A program made the translations under genes and the position numbers. The notes under the pieces were generated by a model. That model was given only the letters and a program-made list of their open reading frames with translations, was not told the origin of the DNA and made no database searches. 64,000 nucleotides of DNA from Neobacillus drentensis (GTDB lineage Bacteria; Bacillota; Bacilli; Bacillales; Cytobacillaceae): positions 6,183,001 to 6,247,000 of the forward strand of contig NZ_CP091110.1 of the NCBI RefSeq assembly GCF_021560175.1. The letters run 5' to 3'. Positions 57,823 through 64,000 of the stretch are shown piece by piece (position 1 is the first letter of the stretch; every line of letters starts with the position of its first letter).

Positions 57823-59836
57823 AGTTGGTTTCCCACTTTTCGAGATTTACTAGACAATCGTAAAGGGTGCTGCCCATCCCATTATCTGATTCACGGCTCG
57901 AGGTCAGTTGATTAACAGAGCCGCCAAACTTCTTCCAGATGCCTTCATCCATATTAATCGTGTTAGGATGTGCCTTCACTAATATGGAAATATACCCCTT
58001 CACTTCGCCGCGCTCATTCCATACTCTTACAAAATCACCGTTTACTAATCCTTTTTCTTCAGCAATATTAGGGGCAATCTCTACTTTAAGCTTAAGGGTC
58101 TCACCTAAAAGATGATAATTTTGGGAATGGTTCGAACGCATTGGATGGATGGTCAGCAGCTGATAGGGAAAGTCTTTGGCAAGCAAAGGATTGTTCCACT
58201 TGGATTCATCTGGAACCGCTAACGTTAACAATCCGTTTTTACCCCTTTGTTGACCTATTTGAGAAGTAAATTCAAATTTTCCAGAGGGGGTTTGAAATTC
58301 ACGATTATGCCATGGCACCTTTTCAACTGGCAGTTCCATCGTGTGCTGCTCTTTTAATTTTTCAAGAGTAATGCCTGAATCTTTCAGCGGCTTTAAGGTC
58401 ATCCTTAACCATTCATCTCGCGTATAAGCAAAATCATCACCGAATCCAAGTCTTGCTGCCAGCTGTGTCCATATCCATAAATCGGATTTTGCCTCCCCAG
58501 GGGCTGAAACAAGTTTTGGACTGTAATTTACATAATGATGATACATAGAAGAATAATAAAAATCTTCTTCTTCAAAAGCAGTTGTCGTAGGCAAAACATA
58601 ATCCGCCACTAATGCGGTATCCGTCATAAATTGCTCCAGTACTACAACGGTCGGCACAGAAGAAAAGGCCTTTTCAACTACACCGCTATCCGGAACCTGT
58701 GTAAGCGGGTTCCCGCATGTCACCACAATCATTTCAATTGCTGGATCGGCAGCCTTTAAAGTCTCTTCCGCCTGTTTCATTATAGAGAATTGGCGGCTCT
58801 CTTGTTTACGATGAGGGAGGGTTAACTCATGAAAAGCGAAACTTTGGCCAACCTGAAGATTAGCATAATTGGCTCCTCCTCCAGGAAGGCCAATATTTCC
58901 ACTGATAGCTGCCAGGGCATCGATCAAACGAATGGTATTTCCGCCATTTTCATAGCGCTGCATTCCTAAGCCCATAAAAGTAGCGGTGGGTCTGTCACTA
59001 TATACTAGTGCTAATTGGGTAATCATCTCACCAGACACTTCTGTCATTTCACTGATTTTTTCTAAGGAAATACTATCGAGAAGCCCTACTAAATCTTTGA
59101 ATCCGTGTGTGGCTTGATCAATGAAATCCCGATCTTCTAGTCCAAGCCGGAGTATTTCTTTCATAATACCAGCAGCCAATATTCCATCCATTCCCGGTTT
59201 TATGGTAATAAATTCATCCGCTTGTTTGGCTGTCGCATTATAAAGCGGATCAATCACATATAACTTAACACCTTGTTTCTTTGCCTCTAGTAATCTTTCA
59301 TATAAATGCATATTGGTTCTGGCAACATTTCGTCCCCAAATAATAATATTTTTGCTGTTAACAATATCATCGGGTTCATGGCTATAGGCATTTCCAAAAT
59401 CCCACTTCTGGGCTTCAATTCCTGCTCCCCAGCAGAGAGATCCATAAACTTGCGTTACCCCGCCATAACAATTAAAAAAGCGCTGGTCTAAATTTTTTAA
59501 AATTCCATTATTGGCATAGTCATGGCTGTGCAGTACAGCAGTTGTCCCAACCGTTTGTTTTATTTCTAGAAACTTCGCTGCGATTTCATCAAGGGCCTGC
59601 TCCCATGAAATTTCTACAAATTCTCCATTTATCTTTTTTAAAGGGTATAATAGACGCTGCTCAAAATTGGTTCTTTTCTCTAGCATCCGCCCGCGCCCGC
59701 ATATTTTCCCTCTAGTGATGGGATGTGCCGGGTCACCCTCCACTTTGACCACCTTGCCATCGTCAACCGTTACCTGAAAGCCACAGCTATCCCAGCAGTT
59801 TAACGGACATGCCGCCTTTCGTATTTCTACCATCAT
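57821..59836 (-). CDS. yyaE: Molybdopterin-dependent oxidoreductase YyaE
   Basis: This is a member of the DMSO-reductase/formate-dehydrogenase superfamily (671 aa), with an N-terminal 4Fe-4S cluster (ACPLNCWDSCGF, with GKICGRGR), molybdopterin domains (IIIWGRNVARTNMHLYE, GLGMQRYENGGNTIRLIDAL) and a C-terminal dinucleotide-binding domain (LTIHPMRSNHSQNYH). The usual Mo-ligand region reads YGSLCWGAG. Substrate is unknown in Bacillus. GGGGGTG precedes two adjacent ATGs (59836, 59833), either of which may be used. Its position next to ychF matches B. subtilis yyaE. Confidence 0.9.
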   Translation of the reverse strand: MMVEIRKAACPLNCWDSCGFQVTVDDGKVVKVEGDPAHPITRGKICGRGRMLEKRTNFEQRLLYPLKKINGEFVEISWEQALDEIAAKFLEIKQTVGTTAVLHSHDYANNGILKNLDQRFFNCYGGVTQVYGSLCWGAGIEAQKWDFGNAYSHEPDDIVNSKNIIIWGRNVARTNMHLYERLLEAKKQGVKLYVIDPLYNATAKQADEFITIKPGMDGILAAGIMKEILRLGLEDRDFIDQATHGFKDLVGLLDSISLEKISEMTEVSGEMITQLALVYSDRPTATFMGLGMQRYENGGNTIRLIDALAAISGNIGLPGGGANYANLQVGQSFAFHELTLPHRKQESRQFSIMKQAEETLKAADPAIEMIVVTCGNPLTQVPDSGVVEKAFSSVPTVVVLEQFMTDTALVADYVLPTTTAFEEEDFYYSSMYHHYVNYSPKLVSAPGEAKSDLWIWTQLAARLGFGDDFAYTRDEWLRMTLKPLKDSGITLEKLKEQHTMELPVEKVPWHNREFQTPSGKFEFTSQIGQQRGKNGLLTLAVPDESKWNNPLLAKDFPYQLLTIHPMRSNHSQNYHLLGETLKLKVEIAPNIAEEKGLVNGDFVRVWNERGEVKGYISILVKAHPNTINMDEGIWKKFGGSVNQLTSSRESDNGMGSTLYDCLVNLEKWETN

Positions 59837-59886
59837 CCCCACCCCCGCTATACTGTTTCCATTTATCCATCAGCATACTAGAGCTG

Positions 59887-59924
59887 AATAAAAAAAGAAG
59901 CATGAAAAATTATCCTTCATGCTT
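59887..59924 (-). terminator. Terminator overlapping the end of yyzM
   Basis: AAGCATGAA / TTCATGCTT stem followed by CTTTTTTT on the minus strand. Confidence 0.88.
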
Positions 59925-60107
59925 GACTAAAATTTTTTTCATTTTCCTTGAAAACTCTCTTCTTGGGATCAAAACACTATGACCGCAGCCCTCACATTTT
60001 ATCCGGACATCCATTCCCATCCGAATAATTTTCCAGCGGTTGGTACCACATGGATGTTGTTTCTTCATCTCTACAACGTCATTTAGGGCAAATTCTTTTT
60101 CTTCCAT
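59910..60107 (-). CDS. yyzM: DUF951 protein YyzM
   Basis: This 65-aa protein of the DUF951 family has FALNDVVEMKKQHPCGTNRW and RIKCEGCGHSVLIPRREFSR, with a CxxC pair and another Cys suggesting a zinc ribbon; it is possibly nucleic-acid binding. The function is unknown. The frame is open 32 codons further and would overlap mscS, but AAGGGGG before the ATG at 60107 and family length decide the start. It lies 28 bp downstream of mscS, probably co-transcribed. Confidence 0.88.
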   Translation of the reverse strand: MEEKEFALNDVVEMKKQHPCGTNRWKIIRMGMDVRIKCEGCGHSVLIPRREFSRKMKKILVKHEG

Positions 60108-60135
60108 CTGTTTGTCCCCCTTAAACACTTGGTTA

Positions 60136-61005
60136 TTACATATTACCATTATCTTTCGTATACATGACCATCCGTGGATACGGAATTTCAATTCCATGCT
60201 CATCTAAAGAAAGTTTAATATCTTTGCGAATTTTCCTTGCTACTGAGGAATGCTGCATTGGCAGTGTTTCAGCAACAATTCTTAATGTCACCTCGGACGG
60301 CCCAAAATTTTGAATTCCAAGATAATCAGGTACTTTAATCAATTCTTCATATCTTTCCGGCATCTTTTCAAGTAACTCCCTAATAACCCTTTCAGCTTTA
60401 TCAAGGTCCTCTTGATACGCGATGCCAACATCAATGATCGCTAAGCTGTTATTAAGTGAAAAGTTTGTTACCTCTGCAATACCTCCATTAGGTAAAATAT
60501 GAACTTCTCCCGTCCAGCTCTTTAATTTGGTTGTTCTTAATCCAATTGCCTGAACGTTTCCTTCAAATATTCCAATCCGAACATGGTCACCTACAGAAAA
60601 CTGATCTTCGAAAATAATAAAGAATCCGGAAATAACATCCTTTACTAAGCTCTGAGCGCCAAAACCGACTGCTAAACCAACGACTCCAGCTCCGGCAATC
60701 AGTGCCTTCACATCGATTCCCAGTACCGATAGGACCATCATAAGGGCAATAAAGTAAACAACGTAGGTAAGCATATTGTCAAGCAGCTTAGAAAGTGTTG
60801 CTTCCCTTCGTTCAGATGTGTTTAACGGAGAAAGGTTTCTAATCTTAAAAATGTTATGAATGGCCAGCTTGCCGATTCGAATTAAAATATTGGCAATAGC
60901 CATGATCACAATTATTTTAAGCAAGCCTTCTCCGATATTCAACCAAGTGTCTTCATTTTGATATTTATCAATAAGCTTTTGTATTCCTCTTTGTGTAAGA
61001 CTCAT
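60136..61005 (-). CDS. MscS-type mechanosensitive channel
   Basis: This 289-aa small-conductance mechanosensitive channel releases solutes on hypo-osmotic shock. Three membrane helices (about 22-42, 72-92 and 95-125) end in the pore-lining AGAGVVGLAVGFGAQSLVKD, followed by ISGFFIIFEDQFSVGDHVRI and the cytoplasmic beta/alpha-beta vestibule (GLRTTKLKSWTGEVHILPNG). An MscS homologue is common at this place between yyzM and yyaC in Bacilli. It is divergent from yyaC. Confidence 0.94.
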   Translation of the reverse strand: MSLTQRGIQKLIDKYQNEDTWLNIGEGLLKIIVIMAIANILIRIGKLAIHNIFKIRNLSPLNTSERREATLSKLLDNMLTYVVYFIALMMVLSVLGIDVKALIAGAGVVGLAVGFGAQSLVKDVISGFFIIFEDQFSVGDHVRIGIFEGNVQAIGLRTTKLKSWTGEVHILPNGGIAEVTNFSLNNSLAIIDVGIAYQEDLDKAERVIRELLEKMPERYEELIKVPDYLGIQNFGPSEVTLRIVAETLPMQHSSVARKIRKDIKLSLDEHGIEIPYPRMVMYTKDNGNM

Positions 61006-61206
61006 ATAACACCTTCCTCTAACCCTCTGTTCCCATTCTATTTTAACAAGTTTTCTTTTTAGATAATAGCATTATGAATTTGCATTTTTTGCCTATCCGA
61101 TGTATAGATTTTCAAAATTTTCCGTATACTGTTTAAAAACACGGATAACAGCCCCATAACGTGCTGACTTTTTCAATGAATGATTATGTGTTAGGGAGTG
61201 GACGGA

Positions 61207-61821
61207 ATGAATTTGAAGACTAGCCTTTTTGACAGGAGGGGCAAGGTAAGCATCGGACATGATGAATCGGATGCTGCTGAACAGCTTGCTCATGAATTAC
61301 TCCTAAATATCCCTAGTGTCACTAGACGTCCTATTGTATTTGTTTGTATTGGAACTGACCGCTCCACAGGGGATTCATTAGGACCGCTAGTCGGGAGCCT
61401 TCTTGAGGAAAAGGAACTCCAATCATTTTACGTTTACGGAACTTTAGATGAGCCTATCCATGCTGTTAATCTGGCAGATAAACTGCGTGAGATTACTACC
61501 ATTCATGCCAATCCATACATAATTGGGATTGATGCCTGCTTAGGACGGATTAAAAATGTCGGTGTCATCCAAGTTGGGAATGGGCCAGTCAAACCAGGAG
61601 CAGGAGTTAACAAGGAACTGCCTGCCGTCGGTGACATTCATATTACTGGGATTGTCAATGTCAGCGGGTTTATGGAATTCTTCGTCTTACAAAATACAAG
61701 GTTGAATCTTGTGATGAAAATGGCTAAGACGATTGCATCGGGAATCGTTCAAGCCAGCCTGCTTTACCCAACCCAAAACTGGACAGAATTGGAATGGATA
61801 GAGGAAGAAAAGACAAATTAA
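61207..61821 (+). CDS. yyaC: Spore protein YyaC
   Basis: YyaC is a 204-aa forespore protein with a fold related to the germination protease Gpr. It has VFVCIGTDRSTGDSLGPLVG, IIGIDACLGRIKNVGVIQVG and KPGAGVNKELPAVGDIHITG, characteristic of the DUF1256/YyaC family. Sporulation expression is known in B. subtilis; I could not confirm a SigF/SigG promoter. The ATG at 61207 follows AGGGAGTGG; an in-frame GTG three codons earlier lies in that site. It is the only plus-strand gene between rlmH and soj. Confidence 0.94.
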   Translation: MNLKTSLFDRRGKVSIGHDESDAAEQLAHELLLNIPSVTRRPIVFVCIGTDRSTGDSLGPLVGSLLEEKELQSFYVYGTLDEPIHAVNLADKLREITTIHANPYIIGIDACLGRIKNVGVIQVGNGPVKPGAGVNKELPAVGDIHITGIVNVSGFMEFFVLQNTRLNLVMKMAKTIASGIVQASLLYPTQNWTELEWIEEEKTN

Positions 61822-61853
61822 AAGAGCAATCGATCAGTGGTCGATTGCTCTTT
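61820..61853 (+). terminator. Terminator after yyaC
   Basis: AAAGAGCAATCGA / TCGATTGCTCTTT, a perfect 13-bp stem with a 7-nt loop right at the stop codon. It has a short T-run and lies between converging genes. Confidence 0.8.
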
Positions 61854-61857
61854 GCAC

Positions 61858-62574
61858 TCATAAAAAAAAGTGATGATAGCTATAGAGAATAGTAACGATT
61901 ATCCCTGTGACTACAATTCCTGGCAGTAGGTTTGCTACTTTGATTTTCACTATACCGGTAAGGTTCAATCCGATGGCAAAAATCATCACACCACCCGTTG
62001 CAGTCATTTCAACAATAAATTGATCCATTAATTCCCTGGGAACGAAGCGGTCAATTTGTGTCGCAAATAAGGCAATTAATCCTTCATAGAGGACAACAGG
62101 GATGGCTGAGAAAATAACGCCAATTCCTAGCGTAGTTGTTAAGATTAACGCCGTAAAACCATCGATTAATGATTTGGTGTATAATACATCATGATCGCCG
62201 CGAATACCGCTATCAAGAGCACCAATAATGGCCATTGCCCCAATCACAAAGATTAAGGTTGCCGTCACAAATCCCTCAGAAATACTTCCTTTCCCATTTG
62301 AACCTACCCTGCGTTCGAGCCAGCCGCCTAAATCATTTAATTTATCTTCTAATCTTAATAGCTCACCGGCAACAGCGCCCACTACTAAGCTAATAATCAC
62401 GATTAGAAAGTTTTCACTCTTTAAGCCCATTTGTAAGCCTAAAACCATAACGGACAGACCAATTGCATACATGACGGTCTTTTTCATTCCCTCTGGTATC
62501 CGATTTAACCATTTTCCTAGAAGAGTACCAATAACGATTAATAGACCATTCACAAGTGTTCCTAATAAAAACAT
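61858..62574 (-). CDS. DUF554 membrane protein
   Basis: This 238-aa polytopic membrane protein has about seven helices, matching DUF554 (YdfK/YqgA type), with LGTLVNGLLIVIGTLLGKWL at the N-terminus, a glycine-rich pattern and FAIGLNLTGIVKIKVANLLP near the C-terminus. Transport of an unknown solute has been proposed for the family. It is monocistronic on the minus strand, between yyaC and spo0J. Confidence 0.88.
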   Translation of the reverse strand: MFLLGTLVNGLLIVIGTLLGKWLNRIPEGMKKTVMYAIGLSVMVLGLQMGLKSENFLIVIISLVVGAVAGELLRLEDKLNDLGGWLERRVGSNGKGSISEGFVTATLIFVIGAMAIIGALDSGIRGDHDVLYTKSLIDGFTALILTTTLGIGVIFSAIPVVLYEGLIALFATQIDRFVPRELMDQFIVEMTATGGVMIFAIGLNLTGIVKIKVANLLPGIVVTGIIVTILYSYHHFFL

Positions 62575-62656
62575 ACTCTTTTCTCCTTCTTCGTCTCTCG
62601 AAATAATAATAAATTTAACCTAGCATGTCCATGGATAAATTGGAAGATAAATTAAA

Positions 62657-62684
62657 ATAAAAAACCCGCCTAGCGGCGAGTTTT
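62657..62684 (-). terminator. Terminator after spo0J
   Basis: ACTCGCC / GGCGGGT stem with GCTA loop and six T on the minus strand, nine bases after the stop. Confidence 0.85.
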
Positions 62685-62692
62685 AGCTTTTC

Positions 62693-63535
62693 TTATTCCT
62701 CTTGATCAAGCATTTCTAAGATCCGCTCTAAATCCTCTTGTGAGAAAAATTCAATTTCAATTTTCCCTTTATTTTTCTTTTGAACAATATTTACCGTTGT
62801 TCCAAACCGTTCACGAAGAGAATGCTCACGCTGCTGCACAAATACATCCTTTTTCTGTTCCGGCTTTTTTGTTTCACGTGAAACATTCTCATTTATTTGC
62901 TGGATTAACTTTTCTAATTGACGGACATTCAGTCCTTCCTTGATTACCTTGTCGACTAAAACAGGCAGCTTTGCTTTCTGTCGGAGTCCTAGTAATGCAC
63001 GGCCATGTCCCATTGAAATACTCCCGCTTGAAATAAGTTCCTGAATTTTTGGAGGGAGGGAGAGCAGGCGGATATGATTCGCTACATGCGGCCGGCTTTT
63101 TCCTAGACGCTTAGCTACCTCTTCCTGTGTAATCTTTAACTTTTCTATTAATGTTTGATATGCTTGTCCCTCTTCTATCGGGTTTAAATCTTCTCTTTGC
63201 AGGTTTTCTAGGACAGCTAATTCCATCATTTGCTGCTCCGTGAGCTCACGGACAACAGCAGGGATGGTTTCAAGCTTCGCTTCCTTGGCAGCGCGGAAGC
63301 GCCGTTCACCGACTACAATTTCATAGCCCCTGATACTTTTGCGGACGACAATCGGCTGCAGAATCCCATGCTCTATGATGGAATCTCTTAGTTCGTCAAT
63401 GGTTTCTTGCTGGAAGGTTTTCCGTGGCTGATATGGGTTTGGACGAAGCTCTTTCAGTTTAATTTCCTGGACTGTCTCTTCTTTACTTGCTTCATTAAAG
63501 AAGGCATTCAATCCTTTTCCTAAACCTTTAGCCAT
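62693..63535 (-). CDS. parB: Chromosome-partitioning protein ParB (Spo0J)
   Basis: Spo0J (280 aa) loads on parS as a CTP-dependent DNA clamp, recruits SMC and works with Soj in origin segregation. Features: MAKGLGKGLNAFF start, LRPNPYQPRKTF, the CTP-binding motif VVGERRFRAAKEA, the helix-turn-helix TQEEVAKRLGKSRPHVANHI and a C-terminal dimerisation domain. Adjacency to soj distinguishes it from the paralogue noc. It contains a perfect parS and overlaps soj by eight bases. Confidence 0.97.
   Translation of the reverse strand: MAKGLGKGLNAFFNEASKEETVQEIKLKELRPNPYQPRKTFQQETIDELRDSIIEHGILQPIVVRKSIRGYEIVVGERRFRAAKEAKLETIPAVVRELTEQQMMELAVLENLQREDLNPIEEGQAYQTLIEKLKITQEEVAKRLGKSRPHVANHIRLLSLPPKIQELISSGSISMGHGRALLGLRQKAKLPVLVDKVIKEGLNVRQLEKLIQQINENVSRETKKPEQKKDVFVQQREHSLRERFGTTVNIVQKKNKGKIEIEFFSQEDLERILEMLDQEE
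62870..62885. other. parS site inside spo0J
   Basis: TGTTTCACGTGAAACA, identical to the parS located within spo0J of B. subtilis. Confidence 0.95.
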
Positions 63536-64000
63536 TTGAAACCACTTCCTTCGCTAAATCTAAATAAACTTCCGCCCCCCGGGATTTAGCATCATAAGTA
63601 ATGATTGGCTCCCCATGGCTGGGTGCCTCACTTAGACGTACATTTCTTGGAATAATGGTTTTATAGACTTTGTCTTGAAAGTATTTTTTTACTTCTTCAA
63701 TCACTTGAAGCCCAAGATTTGTTCTTGCATCAAGCATCGTTAGCAATACGCCCTCAATTTTTAAATCTTGATTTAAATGTTTTTGGACGAGTCTAACTGT
63801 ATTTAATAATTGACTAAGACCTTCTAATGCATAGTACTCACATTGTACCGGGATTAATACCGCATCCGATGCAGTTAGTGCATTTAATGTTAATAGTCCT
63901 AATGATGGCGGGCAATCAATAATAATGTAATCAAACTGATCTTTCACTTCCCCAAGAGCACGTTTTAACCGAACTTCTCTTGAAATAGTCGGAACCAATT
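63528..64000 (-). CDS. parA: Chromosome-partitioning ATPase ParA (Soj), C-terminal part
   Basis: This deviant-Walker ATPase partners with Spo0J and also modulates DnaA. Only the last 157 residues are in the window; the N-terminal P-loop lies beyond the right edge. Visible are FDYIIIDCPPSLGLLTLNAL (Walker A'/B region), VLIPVQCEYYALEGLSQLLN, GVLLTMLDARTNLGLQVIEE and the closing PRNVRLSEAPSHGEPIITYD. Confidence 0.97.
   Translation of the reverse strand, partial: LVPTISREVRLKRALGEVKDQFDYIIIDCPPSLGLLTLNALTASDAVLIPVQCEYYALEGLSQLLNTVRLVQKHLNQDLKIEGVLLTMLDARTNLGLQVIEEVKKYFQDKVYKTIIPRNVRLSEAPSHGEPIITYDAKSRGAEVYLDLAKEVVSNG

Noticed and set aside
61098..61135. Possible SigF/SigG promoter (TGTATA ... 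GTATACT) upstream of yyaC
   Set aside because: Forespore expression is plausible, but the -10 does not match the consensus well enough to claim.
1..64000. CRISPR array, rRNA genes or prophage
   Set aside because: No regularly spaced repeats, rRNA sequence or phage structural genes are visible.

Overview
The window looks like the origin-proximal chromosome of a low-GC, spore-forming Bacillaceae bacterium (Bacillus/Neobacillus-like; the genus is inferred). The right-hand 25 kb carries the order soj-spo0J, DUF554, yyaC, mscS, yyzM, yyaE, ychF, rpsF-ssb-rpsR, yybS-gdpP-rplI, dnaC, purA, a tRNA cluster, walRKHIJ-htrC and rlmH. This is the order known from the left side of oriC in Bacillus. Three perfect parS-type palindromes (44517, 56082, 62870) and a DnaA-box cluster beside rlmH (38943-39109) support that position. 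Small genes, leaders and operators were read directly: a 52-aa CxxH/CxxC protein, an S6:S18-type leader on rpsF, PurBoxes at purA and four tRNAs (Lys, Glu, Asp, Phe).

Left of rlmH (1-38.4 kb) the content changes to self-contained catabolic, transport and regulatory modules. From right to left these are: mmuP-mmuM behind a SAM-I riboswitch; a secreted alpha/beta-hydrolase esterase; a licBCA-type PTS operon with a GH1 6-phospho-beta-glucosidase and a LicR-type activator; a GMC oxidoreductase with a gluconate-dehydrogenase-subunit-3-like partner; a second ArgR, a LysR, a basic amino-acid antiporter and an M20 peptidase; two orphan Dpp-type permeases; a staygreen homologue; an amino-acid permease; a secreted GH28 polygalacturonase; an AEC transporter; a LysM-3D cell-wall protein; a MarR/CarD group; another M20 hydrolase; an Rpe-like epimerase; mqo; a diguanylate cyclase; and uxaC with a uronide symporter.

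The most notable signal is a set of seven same-orientation copies of the 3' end of rlmH (the reverse strand reads E-P-Y-H-K-stop or a variant). One is in rlmH itself; six are degenerate to near-identical copies in intergenic DNA at 13436, 28001, 28048, 33864, 33901 and 35655. They fall exactly between the modules, and the complete PTS module sits between paired copies that include a 53-nt direct repeat (45/53 identical). The 3' end of rlmH is the attachment site of staphylococcal SCC elements, so I read this as a composite island of SCC-like cassettes. No recombinase gene is present in the window.

The modules also show clear regulatory wiring. Two TGTTAACGTTAACA-type LacI-family operators plus a cre site lie at both uxaC and the polygalacturonase 10 kb away, suggesting one pectin/uronate regulon. 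A MarR-type repressor has matching TGTCAAC/GTTGACA palindromes over its own -35 and over the divergent -35 elements of carD and a 100-aa gene. A 27-nt identical block precedes both the argR copy and the antiporter operon.
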